From Methanobrevibacter olleyae (GTDB lineage: Archaea > Methanobacteriota > Methanobacteria > Methanobacteriales > Methanobacteriaceae): 64,000 nucleotides of DNA. Of this stretch, positions 16,594-25,124 are shown one piece after another; position 1 is the first letter of the stretch; each line of letters begins with the position of its first letter. Made by a program: the position numbers and the translations under genes. The DNA lies in NCBI GenBank assembly GCA_015063035.1, contig SUTG01000006.1, positions 1-64,000 of the forward strand, in the 5' to 3' direction. Below the pieces are notes generated by a model, which was not told where the DNA came from, searched no databases, and saw only the letters and a program-made list of their open reading frames with translations.

Positions 16594-17796
16594 TTAAATT
16601 GCTTGAGACTTATTTTTTACTAAAACTCCGATATAAGCAAGTACGGCAGATACAATTATGGCAAGCAATGTTGGACCTAATGGAATTGAATCAAGTCCTA
16701 CAGTCACTTGATAGACAATAAATCCTGCAAACCATGCAAATAGGTTCCAATACCAAGTCTTTGCATTTCCAATCTCCTCTTTTGAAAGATAAAATGAAAC
16801 CAGAAGCACTGCTGCCATTGGGGCAAACACTGAAGCGATAAGATATAAAAATCCAATGTAATGATCCATGATTCCAGAAATGGCAAGTACACAACTTAAT
16901 ATGCTCACTACAACTCCTGCAATTCTAGGATTGATTCTATTAATGATAGCTTTTGCAGATTCTCCTGCTGAATTTGCTGCTACAAAGTTGGAAGTTACAG
17001 TTGAAAGCACTAGGATAATCACTCCTGTAGCTCCAAGACCTGCCATAAGTATTGACTGTGCAATGCTTGTTGTTCCAATTCCAACGATTTGCATACCTAA
17101 AATGTACATCCAAAGGCTTGCTATAGTGTATGCAACTGCAGAAATCATTGTTCCGTTGACTGGATTTTCAACATCCTTAGTATAATCTGAAATTACCGGA
17201 AGCCATGAGATAGGCATAGCTATTGATATTTCAAAGATGTTCCAAAAGCTTAACGGTGCTGAATTTGTGCTTGCAAAGGATGCAATAGGCAATGAATTTG
17301 TTATGTTTCCTCCCAATAGCTTAAAGGATAGGATTGCCAACAATATTGTCAGCACCACCATCATTACAGTGGTTACTTTTGATAAGCGGTAAAGTCCAAC
17401 ATAAACCCATATTGCAATGATTAGAGAGAGAATTATGCATGTTAAAGTGAAGGATATCGGCAAATTCAATCCCATCATAGCTGCTGCACCTTGGGCATTC
17501 AGCACAGCGACCCATGCTATAAGCTGCATCACATTCAACGAAGAAAAGAATTTGGAACCATATTCCCCAAAAGTAGATTTGATGGTCTCCATAGCATTCA
17601 CTCTTAGGCGTGCACCTACCAATCCAGTGAAAAATAGCAATATTCCACCTATAATGTGTCCAAGCACCAATGGAAGCCAAATGGAATCAATTGGAGATGA
17701 AGAAGCAAGTTGTATCCCTGCTTCTATTTCTGAAACAGAGACTGCAACCCCAAACCAGATAACTCCATTTGAAAAAAGGCCAGTACGATTTTCCAT
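16594..17796 (-). CDS. NCS1-family permease, CytX-like
   Basis: The 400-residue protein has about twelve membrane helices and resembles cytosine/purine/hydroxymethylpyrimidine permeases of the NCS1 family: FSNGVIWFGVAVSVSEIEAG in helix 1, LPVISDYTKDVENPVNG in the middle, and STVTSNFVAANSAGES. It imports a heterocyclic base or vitamin precursor together with a cation. It lies 26 bp downstream of a pyridoxal-type kinase gene on the same strand, so the likely cargo is a B6 vitamer or hydroxymethylpyrimidine, which the kinase would trap. GTGGAA precedes the start. Confidence 0.8.
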   Translation of the reverse strand: MENRTGLFSNGVIWFGVAVSVSEIEAGIQLASSSPIDSIWLPLVLGHIIGGILLFFTGLVGARLRVNAMETIKSTFGEYGSKFFSSLNVMQLIAWVAVLNAQGAAAMMGLNLPISFTLTCIILSLIIAIWVYVGLYRLSKVTTVMMVVLTILLAILSFKLLGGNITNSLPIASFASTNSAPLSFWNIFEISIAMPISWLPVISDYTKDVENPVNGTMISAVAYTIASLWMYILGMQIVGIGTTSIAQSILMAGLGATGVIILVLSTVTSNFVAANSAGESAKAIINRINPRIAGVVVSILSCVLAISGIMDHYIGFLYLIASVFAPMAAVLLVSFYLSKEEIGNAKTWYWNLFAWFAGFIVYQVTVGLDSIPLGPTLLAIIVSAVLAYIGVLVKNKSQAI

Positions 17797-17822
17797 AGCA
17801 TTCCACTTTAAAATTAGTTAAT

Positions 17823-18665
17823 TTAAATTGTTTTTAATAGATCATACAGTTCTGGAATTGCTTGTTCAAATTTAACTCCATAGGTATGAGTCTTATCCCC
17901 AATTGTTTTTTCAATTGCCTTTTTAGTAAATTCTCCAGCCACTTTTGCTGCAGATGAAGGGGATTTTCCTAACATTACAGATCCTACAAATGATGAAGCA
18001 AACACATCTCCAGTACCATGAGTAACATAGTCTATTTTATCATTGTATACGATTTCAATGGTTTCCTCTTGCTTATCTAAAACAATCATTCCCATTTTCT
18101 CATAGCTTTCATAACCTTTTAGGATAACATATCTTTTAGTGAATTGTGAAAGCTCTTTAGCCATTTCAAGCATTTCCTCTTTTGAAAATGTTTCCTTCCA
18201 CGGTTTGTGAAGTATATAGCAAGCTTCAGTTGTATTAGGAAGAATGTAATCTCCTAACTTACAAAGTTCTCCCATTGCATCTGCGAATTCCTGGTCAAAC
18301 CCATTGTAGAATTCTCCATGGTCTGCCATAGCAGGGTCAACGAAGACCAGTCCATTGTCATTTAATCTTGAGTCTATAATGTCTTTAATGTAATCCAATT
18401 GTTCTTTTGATGCAATAAAACCAGTATAAATGGCATCAAAGGATATTCCTTCCTTTTCCCAATGTTTTCTAATTTCAGGAAGGTCTTCAGTTAAGTCTCT
18501 CACAGTAAAGTCTGTGAAACCTGAAGTATGTGTAGATAGAACCGCAGAAGGAAGAACTGCAGTTTCTATTCCAAAAGCAGAAATTACAGGAAGTGCAACA
18601 GTTATTGAGCACTGCCCATAGCATGAAATATCTTGAATAGTTAAAATTTTTGTTGTTTTAATCAT
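17823..18665 (-). CDS. Pyridoxal/pyridoxamine kinase-like protein (ribokinase superfamily)
   Basis: The 280-residue protein is a PfkB/ribokinase-fold kinase of the PdxY group. It starts with TIQDISCYGQCSITVALPVI and has VFVDPAMADHG, LPNTTEACYIL and the anion-hole/catalytic base motif THGTGDVFASSFVG near residue 215-228, where the Asp of GTGD is the base. Members phosphorylate B6 vitamers, and related ThiD enzymes phosphorylate hydroxymethylpyrimidine. The permease downstream is in the same operon (26 bp gap). No THI-box riboswitch is visible upstream, which slightly favours B6. An AGGT site precedes the ATG. Confidence 0.82.
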   Translation of the reverse strand: MIKTTKILTIQDISCYGQCSITVALPVISAFGIETAVLPSAVLSTHTSGFTDFTVRDLTEDLPEIRKHWEKEGISFDAIYTGFIASKEQLDYIKDIIDSRLNDNGLVFVDPAMADHGEFYNGFDQEFADAMGELCKLGDYILPNTTEACYILHKPWKETFSKEEMLEMAKELSQFTKRYVILKGYESYEKMGMIVLDKQEETIEIVYNDKIDYVTHGTGDVFASSFVGSVMLGKSPSSAAKVAGEFTKKAIEKTIGDKTHTYGVKFEQAIPELYDLLKTI

Positions 18666-18926
18666 TTTTTCAAACCTAATCTCATTTTAATATTTACAGT
18701 TAATTAGTATTTTATTTTTAGTATATAATAATTTTCGTAATTAACTTAATTAATTCTCAAATAATAATTTATAACAATTGTTATATTCATTAAAGTATAT
18801 AAATATTTGTTATAGGGTACAAAAAGATACAATACAAGAATTTTAAAAATTTTTATAATAGAATTAATAAACTAATTATGATTGATGATAATTTTAAATA
18901 ATTTATTTATTTTCACATGTGATTTT

Positions 18927-19316
18927 ATGATTGAATGCAGAAATATTTCTAAAGGAAAGGCAGAAGGGGAATTAATTGTTTCTAGCGAGGCCATTAGCTT
19001 TTTAGGCGGAGTAGACCCTGAAACAGGTGTAGTTATTGACCCAAATCATGAATTGAAAGGGGAGTCCATTAAGGATAAGGTGCTTTTCATTCCAGGAGGG
19101 AAAGGTTCCACTGTTGGGTCTTATGTAATATTCCAAATGATGAAAAACAAGACAGCTCCTAAAGCGATTATTTGCCTAAAAGCAGAACCTATTATAGCAA
19201 CTGGTGCAATAATGTCTGATATTCCAATGGTCGATTCCCCATCAAGCGTTGAAGAATTGGTAAATGGACAAATGGTTGAAGTGGATAGTGATAACGGTAA
19301 GATAACTTTATTATAA
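18927..19316 (+). CDS. Aconitase X swivel-domain protein (phosphomevalonate dehydratase small subunit)
   Basis: The 129-residue protein matches DUF126, the swivelling domain of Acn[26 protein letters not shown], then [19 protein letters not shown] and the closing PMVDSP. In archaea the two-subunit AcnX dehydrates mevalonate 5-phosphate to trans-anhydromevalonate phosphate in the modified mevalonate pathway that makes membrane lipids. The large subunit (DUF521) is not in the window. The ATG at 18927 is chosen because GTGAT precedes it, as at several other genes here, and the usual family N-terminus starts there; upstream in-frame ATGs look spurious. An amidohydrolase gene follows after 29 bp. 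Confidence 0.85.
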   Translation: MIECRNISKGKAEGELIVSSEAISFLGGVDPETGVVIDPNHELKGESIKDKVLFIPGGKGSTVGSYVIFQMMKNKTAPKAIICLKAEPIIATGAIMSDIPMVDSPSSVEELVNGQMVEVDSDNGKITLL

Positions 19317-19345
19317 TTGATTTTAATTTACTTTGAGTTGGTTTT

Positions 19346-20584
19346 ATGTCTTCTATTTATATTAAAAATGTAAACATTATAAACCCATTTAGTGAAGAGC
19401 CTCTTGAAGAGCGTCATGTATTGATTGAAAATGGCAGAATAAAGTCCTTGCATACAGAAGAGTCTTCCCTTTACAAAGACCATATTGTAATAGATGGGGA
19501 AGATAACTATCTTTTGCCAGGTTTTATAGATTCACATGCCCATATCATGGCAAATGGGTTTCACAAAGAGGATATCATGAAGGATCCTCTATCCTATTAC
19601 TTTTACAATGCAGTTTCCAATATGAAGGCAACAATTGATGCAGGAGTCACCACTGTTCGTGACACAGGGCTTGCAGACATTGGAGTAAAGATGGCACAGG
19701 AGAAAAAGATTTTTCCAGCCCCAAGATTGAATATTTCAATAAAGCCTTTAGCCATTACAGGAGGGCATTTTGACCATTATCTAAATTCCGGATTTGATAT
19801 GGAAATTTTATATCCTGGATTTCCAGTAGGAACTTGTGATGGAGTGGAAGGTGTTTTAAGGAAAACCCGTGAAGTGATTAGGGCACGTGCAGACTTTATT
19901 AAAATCATGGCAAGTGGGGGAATTCTATCCCCATACACTTCTCCAGACATTGCACAATTCAATAAGAAAGAGCTAAAAGCCATAGTTGATGAGGCGGAAA
20001 ATCATAATTTGAAAGTGGTGGCCCATTGCCACAGCTTGGAGGGAATTGAAAGATGTGCAAAGGCAGGTGTAAAATCCATTGAGCATGGTACTTTCATTGA
20101 TAAGAAGGCTTCACAGCTACTCGCCAAAAAGAGAATGTATCTCACTCCAACATTGGTTGTTCACCACACTTTAATTAAAGAAGGTTTCCCTGTTTGGGAT
20201 AATTTTGCAGATGAGAAGGTAAAGAAGCTTAAGGAAGTTGTTAAAATACAAAAGGAAAATATAGCTGCTGCTTATGAGGAAGGAGTTAGTTTCCTTATGG
20301 GTTCTGACTGTGGTGTAATAGATCATGGGAGAAACCTTGGTGAATTGAAATACCTTGTTGATGTAGGATTAAGTCCTCTTGAAGCTATTCAAGCAGGTAC
20401 CATTGAAGGAGCCAGATTCTTCAATCAGGAGAATGACTTAGGTTCAATTGAAGCTGGTAAAATAGCTGATATGATTATTGTAAAGGAAAATCCAATTGAT
20501 AAGATAGAATCTTTGGCAGATACAGATAATATTTTAACTGTAATCCAGGATGGAGAAATCCTAAAGCATAAGCCTATTTTTTAA
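19346..20584 (+). CDS. Metal-dependent amidohydrolase (imidazolonepropionase/prolidase-like)
   Basis: The 412-residue protein is an amidohydrolase with a TIM-barrel and binuclear metal site. Ligands visible are HAH in LPGFIDSHAHIMA, the probable carboxylated Lys in FIKIMASGGI, His in VVAHCHS, His in IEHGTF, and Asp in MGSDCGVIDHG. The C-terminal GSIEAGKIADMIIV is a classic family ending. It resembles Xaa-Pro dipeptidase or imidazolonepropionase-related hydrolases of unknown substrate. It lies 29 bp after the AcnX gene and may share its transcript, though no functional link is known. Confidence 0.88.
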   Translation: MSSIYIKNVNIINPFSEEPLEERHVLIENGRIKSLHTEESSLYKDHIVIDGEDNYLLPGFIDSHAHIMANGFHKEDIMKDPLSYYFYNAVSNMKATIDAGVTTVRDTGLADIGVKMAQEKKIFPAPRLNISIKPLAITGGHFDHYLNSGFDMEILYPGFPVGTCDGVEGVLRKTREVIRARADFIKIMASGGILSPYTSPDIAQFNKKELKAIVDEAENHNLKVVAHCHSLEGIERCAKAGVKSIEHGTFIDKKASQLLAKKRMYLTPTLVVHHTLIKEGFPVWDNFADEKVKKLKEVVKIQKENIAAAYEEGVSFLMGSDCGVIDHGRNLGELKYLVDVGLSPLEAIQAGTIEGARFFNQENDLGSIEAGKIADMIIVKENPIDKIESLADTDNILTVIQDGEILKHKPIF

Positions 20585-20677
20585 TCAGTTTAAAAAAGAG
20601 TATATGATTAAGGCATTGTATTAAGTTAAATTAGAAAATAGTTGTTTTTTTTAAAAAATAAGAGATAATAAAAATTA

Positions 20678-20929
20678 TTATCTCTTGAATATCCCTTTTA
20701 TTTTGTCTAAGACACCGGTAGTGGTGAGTACACCTACACCTATGGTGTAAATATCTTTAGCTCTTGCTTTATCCACTCCTAGTTTCTCAGCAATCAAGTT
20801 AACTATCATGTCTTCAGCTCCTCCTCCACCAGAGAAGTTGTTTGCGAAAATATCGCTAACGATATTTCCTTGGTCTTCAGTCAAGTTAGCTTGTTTCATA
20901 AGTTCTTGAATAAGATCTGCATTAGTCAT
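20678..20929 (-). CDS. Small hypothetical helical protein, 83 aa
   Basis: The 83-residue protein is mostly helical and acidic in the first half, with a GGGG turn (ANNFSGGGGAEDMI) near residue 33 and a basic end (KIKGIFKR). I do not recognise it. It resembles short soluble proteins that stack as helical repeats. It is transcribed away from the copper genes and converges with the amidohydrolase gene. No functional inference is made. Confidence 0.6.
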   Translation of the reverse strand: MTNADLIQELMKQANLTEDQGNIVSDIFANNFSGGGGAEDMIVNLIAEKLGVDKARAKDIYTIGVGVLTTTGVLDKIKGIFKR

Positions 20930-21067
20930 AATAAATTATTTGTTCTTATTTATATTTAATACCCTACTATTTTTTTAAAGCCACAATATTTTTTCATTTT
21001 TATGAATTATTTTTTATTTAAAATCAAAATTATTGAATATTGTTTAAAGAGCTTTTTTATTTTTATT

Positions 21068-21109
21068 TTTAGGTATACCAAAAATTTATATATGTGACGA
21101 CATATATAA
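21068..21109 (+). promoter_or_regulatory. copZ promoter with palindromic operator
   Basis: TTTAGGTATACCAAAA leads into TTTATATATG. A perfect inverted repeat (arms TTATATATGT and ACATATATAA around GACG, 21086-21109) overlaps the TATA box, so a bound dimer would block TBP. The upstream TTTAGGTATACC half recurs before the methyltransferase gene (10216). A metal-sensing repressor is the natural candidate, but none is encoded in the window. Confidence 0.6.
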
Positions 21110-21156
21110 TTATAAAAACAATAATAGATTATTATTAAGAATTTAAAGGTGAAAAT

Positions 21157-21369
21157 ATGGCAATCGATAAAAAAGAAGTAAAAGTTGTCGGAATGCACTG
21201 TCCTTCATGTGCAAAAGCGGTTGAACTTTGCATGATGGATTTAGATGGTGTAGAATCTGCTGTTGTAGATTTAGACGCTAATAAAGTGGAAGTTGAATAC
21301 GATAGTGAAAAAGTATCTGATGTTGACTTAGCAGGTGCTGTTAAGGAAGCAGGATTTGATGTAGAATAA
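21157..21369 (+). CDS. Copper chaperone-like HMA-domain protein
   Basis: The 70-residue protein is one heavy-metal-associated domain. Its metal site is GMHCPSC (MxCxxC), and the fold ends with the usual acidic last helix, AVKEAGFDVE. Such CopZ-type proteins bind Cu(I) and hand it to a P1B-type ATPase. The ATPase gene begins 145 bp downstream. An AAGGTGA site precedes the ATG, and the promoter upstream carries a perfect palindrome across its TATA box. Confidence 0.9.
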   Translation: MAIDKKEVKVVGMHCPSCAKAVELCMMDLDGVESAVVDLDANKVEVEYDSEKVSDVDLAGAVKEAGFDVE

Positions 21370-21513
21370 TTAAATGGTTTTTTAAACTATTTTTTTATTT
21401 TTTTCAATATTATTTTTTCACTTACATTTAGATGATTATATATTCATAGAAATTTATTATAATTATTTTATTTCATGAAATGTTTTTTTTAATGATTATC
21501 AGGAGGAATTATA

Positions 21514-23997
21514 ATGGCTCAGAAAGAATTGGATATTCCAGTGGATGGCATGCACTGCTCATCCTGTTCATTGCTTGTTGAAAAATCACTTGGAAAGCTT
21601 GATGAAGTGGAATCCATCAATGTGGATTTAAATACCAACAAGGCACATATGGTTTTGAATGACAAGATTTCTCCAGATGTAATCGATAAAACCGTTGAAT
21701 CAGTTGGATTTACTGTTCCAAAAGATGAAGTTGTAATTCAAATTGATGGCATGCATTGCGCTTCCTGTGTAAACAATGTTGAAAAGTTCTTGCCTAAACG
21801 TGTTGATGGTGTTGTAGAGGCAAATGCCAACTTATCCAATCAAAAAGTTACCATAAAGTACTATCGAGACATGCTAAACCTTAAGGAGATTCAAAAGACC
21901 ATTGAAATGTTGGGATTTGAATACATTGGCCTTGATGGTGAACTTGATGTGATGGATGAAGAGGAAAGATACCAAAAGGATCTAAGAGGCAAATTGTATA
22001 GAATCATTGTAGGTCTTGTATTTGCAGCAATTTTAATGGCAATCATGCAATTCGATATAATGATTCCTCCATTGACTATGGGTCAGCTCTCCTTGATTAT
22101 AGCTATTTTCCCATTCTGTTATGTAAGCTATCCAATCTTAAAGGCAGGTTGGAACTCATTCAAGCATAAAAACCTTGATATGGATGTAATGTATTCAATG
22201 GGTATTCTTGTAGCATTTGTATCAAGTGTGTTAGGCACTTTTGGCATAGTTCTTGATTCAAGTTTCATGTTTTATGAATCTGCTGTGATGTTGCCTTCAT
22301 TCTTGACAATAGGCCGTTATCTTGAAGCAAGAGCTAAAAGAAAAACATCTTCTTCAATCAAGGAACTTATTGGCTTGCAGCCTAAAACAGCCACCCTCAT
22401 TTCTACTGATGCAGAAGGCAATTCAGTTGAAAAAGAGATAGATATTGAAGACATCAATATTGGTGACATATTGCTTGTAAAGCCTGGTGAAAAGATTCCA
22501 GCAGATTCCATTGTAGTTGATGGTGAAAGCTATGTGGATGAAGCAATGATTACTGGTGAGCCTGTTCCTAAGCTTAAAAAGGCAGGAATTGATGTTTTCT
22601 CAGGCACAATCAATCAGGATGGGGCATTGAAGATTGAAGCGCAAAAGATTGGTTCAGAAACTGTCTTATCCCAAATCATTCAGCTTGTGGAAAAGGCACA
22701 AGGATCCAAACCTCCTGTACAAAGGCTTGCAAATAAGATAGTGACATGGTTCATACCAGTTATTCTAACAATAGCTATCATTGTATTCCTGTTATGGTAC
22801 TTTGTAGCAGGTTCAGGTTTGCTATTTGCTCTTACCTGTCTCATATCCGTACTTGTTGTAGCATGTCCATGTTCATTAGGTCTCGCCACTCCAACAGCAG
22901 TGACTGTAGGTGTTGGAAGGGCTGCGGAATATGGTATTCTCATTAAAAATGGAGAAACCTTGGAAAGCTCCAAAGATGTTGATGTATGCGTATTTGATAA
23001 GACCGGAACAATCACTGAAGGAAAACCGGAAGTGGCTGACATTGAAAGCTTTGATATGGATGAAGGCAAATTCCTTCAAATATTGTCAAGTGTTGAAAAC
23101 AATTCAAACCATCCAATAGCCAAATCCATATTAAACAGATTCAAAGCGGATAATATTAAATTGGCAAATGAAGGAAAAGAAGACCTTCAATTATTGGCTG
23201 TCAATGACTTTGAAAATGTTACAGGTAAAGGATTAAAGTCCAATGTGTCAATAGATGGTGTTAATTCTTCTGTACTTGCAGGAAACCTTAAGCTTTTGGA
23301 ATCAGAAGGAGTGGAAGTTAGCGAAGAGGTCTTAAACAAGTTCAATGATTTTGTATCAGATGCAAAAACAACAATTGTAATGGCTGTGGATGGTGAAATC
23401 AAGGGAATAATCACTTTAATGGATAAGATTAAGGACAGTTCCAAATCAGCTATTGATCACTTGCATAAGATGGGCATTGAAACTTATATGCTTACAGGAG
23501 ACAATGAAAAAACAGCATCTACTGTAGCGAATTCCGTTGGAATTGATAATGTAATGGCAAATGTGCTACCTAATGACAAGCTCGATAAGGTTCGCCAACT
23601 TCAAAAAGAAGGAAAAAGAGTCTTGTTTGTGGGAGATGGAATCAACGATGCTCCTGCATTATCTCAAGCGGATGTTGGTGTAGCTATGGGCAATGGTACA
23701 GACATTGCCATGGAAAGCGGTGATATTGTCATTATGGAAGGGGATTTGGAAAATGTGGTGGCTTCCATACAGTTCTCTAAAAAGGTAATGACAAGGATCA
23801 AGGAAAACCTATTTTGGGCATTTGCATATAATATGCTACTTGTTCCTGCAGCTGCAGGTTTGCTTTTCCTACTATTCGGTATAGTTTTCCGTCCTGAATG
23901 GGCTGGTTTAGCTATGGCATTAAGTTCAGTTACAGTAATTAGTTTGTCATTATTGCTTAAACGTTATGTGCCACCAATTAAAAAACAAGTTGCTTAG
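21514..23997 (+). CDS. Copper-transporting P1B-type ATPase, CopA-like
   Basis: The 827-residue protein exports Cu(I) using ATP. Two N-terminal HMA domains carry GMHCSSC (Cys15, Cys18) and GMHCASC (Cys82, Cys85). The membrane Cys-Pro-Cys motif is in VVACPCSLGLATPTA (Cys451, Cys453), typical of Cu(I) pumps. The phosphorylation site DKTGTITEG (Asp495), the TGDNEKTA region and GDGINDAPAL complete the catalytic set. The actuator TGEP appears as ITGEPVPK. AGGAGG precedes the ATG. It follows the HMA chaperone gene with a 144-bp gap, and the chaperone promoter is the likely regulated one. Substrate is assigned from the CPC motif. Confidence 0.93.
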   Translation: MAQKELDIPVDGMHCSSCSLLVEKSLGKLDEVESINVDLNTNKAHMVLNDKISPDVIDKTVESVGFTVPKDEVVIQIDGMHCASCVNNVEKFLPKRVDGVVEANANLSNQKVTIKYYRDMLNLKEIQKTIEMLGFEYIGLDGELDVMDEEERYQKDLRGKLYRIIVGLVFAAILMAIMQFDIMIPPLTMGQLSLIIAIFPFCYVSYPILKAGWNSFKHKNLDMDVMYSMGILVAFVSSVLGTFGIVLDSSFMFYESAVMLPSFLTIGRYLEARAKRKTSSSIKELIGLQPKTATLISTDAEGNSVEKEIDIEDINIGDILLVKPGEKIPADSIVVDGESYVDEAMITGEPVPKLKKAGIDVFSGTINQDGALKIEAQKIGSETVLSQIIQLVEKAQGSKPPVQRLANKIVTWFIPVILTIAIIVFLLWYFVAGSGLLFALTCLISVLVVACPCSLGLATPTAVTVGVGRAAEYGILIKNGETLESSKDVDVCVFDKTGTITEGKPEVADIESFDMDEGKFLQILSSVENNSNHPIAKSILNRFKADNIKLANEGKEDLQLLAVNDFENVTGKGLKSNVSIDGVNSSVLAGNLKLLESEGVEVSEEVLNKFNDFVSDAKTTIVMAVDGEIKGIITLMDKIKDSSKSAIDHLHKMGIETYMLTGDNEKTASTVANSVGIDNVMANVLPNDKLDKVRQLQKEGKRVLFVGDGINDAPALSQADVGVAMGNGTDIAMESGDIVIMEGDLENVVASIQFSKKVMTRIKENLFWAFAYNMLLVPAAAGLLFLLFGIVFRPEWAGLAMALSSVTVISLSLLLKRYVPPIKKQVA

Positions 23998-24106
23998 TGA
24001 TTCCATTGTTTAATTAATCGAACTTTTAATTAAATGAATGGAATTTTATTTTATATTTTTTAATCCTATTTTTATTAATCTTATTTTTTATTAATCTTTT
24101 TTTTAA

Positions 24107-24958
24107 TTAATCATCTTTTTTTAAATCATCAGAACTTTCTGCATTATTGTTAAGGGTATTGTTTTTAATTAACTCTTCCAATTCTTCAAATCTCTTATTG
24201 AAGTGTCTTGAGAGAAGTGCTGTGGTTAATGTTGCAGTACCAACACCGGATAGGATATACCCTCCCCAAACAAGGAATAGGCTATTCAATTTACCTATGG
24301 GGGTGTCCCCTAATACCGCATAACCATTACTTGTGAATGCATTTGATACCATTACCAATGAGTCCAATAAATTTTTTCCTTCCGCAAAGGATGTGAAAAT
24401 GAAACTTACAAATACAAGTCCAAATAACAATAAGATACTTATTCCTAGTCCATTTGATTCGGTAAAATGAATAAATTTGCTGTAATAGACTTTAATCACA
24501 TAAGCTAATCCTATAAAGTGGACAGCTAATAATATCAATAACAATATTGCAGGATCATCAAGGGTAGAGTGTAGCAATGAGGAAAGAGGGATTAAAAATA
24601 ACATGATTATTTTTTCTGTTGTGGTATCCTTCTTAATTGCCAAACAAGCTATCAGAGATACGAGTGTATCATAGAAAATGAAATGTCTGTAAAAGTCATC
24701 TGATGCCCAAAATACTATTGAATAAAGGATATCTACAAAACAAAGTGTTATGATTATAAGATAAAAGACTTGTTTTAATGTTTGAGTCTCTTCCTTAGGC
24801 AAATATTCTGTTGCATTCAATAATCTGTTATGCCTATTTCTCTTGAGATATTTGATTATGTATGAACTTATAAAATAAAGTCCAAAGAAGAATACTACTG
24901 CTAAAATAATGAATATTATTTGTTCTGTTATGTACATGAGACTTGCTTGACTAACCAT
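24107..24958 (-). CDS. Membrane protein with K+-channel-like pore segment, downstream of trkH
   Basis: The 283-residue protein has about eight membrane helices. Near the C-terminus it carries FVSFIFTSFAEGKNLLDSL, then NAFTSNGYAVLGDTPIGKL and a final helix with LSGVGTAT. This has the order helix, pore loop, helix of two-transmembrane K+ channels, but the filter region reads TSNGYAV rather than TVGYG. The tail is acidic and polar. It lies 149 bp downstream of trkH on the same strand. A role as partner or regulator of K+ uptake is inferred from place and pore similarity only. The start at 24958 follows GTGGGGA; a TTG upstream would add eight residues. Confidence 0.6.
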   Translation of the reverse strand: MVSQASLMYITEQIIFIILAVVFFFGLYFISSYIIKYLKRNRHNRLLNATEYLPKEETQTLKQVFYLIIITLCFVDILYSIVFWASDDFYRHFIFYDTLVSLIACLAIKKDTTTEKIIMLFLIPLSSLLHSTLDDPAILLLILLAVHFIGLAYVIKVYYSKFIHFTESNGLGISILLLFGLVFVSFIFTSFAEGKNLLDSLVMVSNAFTSNGYAVLGDTPIGKLNSLFLVWGGYILSGVGTATLTTALLSRHFNKRFEELEELIKNNTLNNNAESSDDLKKDD

Positions 24959-25008
24959 TAATTTTCCCCACTCAACTTTCAATAATAATAATTATGATTT
25001 TATGAGTA

Positions 25009-25124
25009 ATTAAGTTATGTATTATCTTAACTTAATTACCTTTATGAATTTTGGAGTAGATTTTGGATAGATTTTAGAGTAGAATTTGGGGGCAATTAAG
25101 TTATGTATTATCTTAAGTTAATTA
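25009..25124. repeat. Duplicated inverted repeat at the trkH 3' end
   Basis: A 31-bp element occurs twice, at 25009-25039 and 25094-25124, differing at one base. The first copy is a perfect inverted repeat with arms AATTAAGTTA and TAACTTAATT around TGTATTATCT; the second has one mismatch and contains the last codons of trkH. Between them lie short repeats of the type GAGTAGATTT. It may be a duplicated terminator or operator between trkH and its neighbour. Confidence 0.75.

Noticed and set aside
18666-18926. A THI-box riboswitch upstream of the kinase and permease genes
   Set aside because: The conserved CUGAGA and adjoining helices are absent on the minus strand; only AT-rich promoter DNA is seen.
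22680-23119. Several overlapping ORFs inside the CopA gene
   Set aside because: They are shadows of the ATPase frame without ribosome sites or recognisable protein features.
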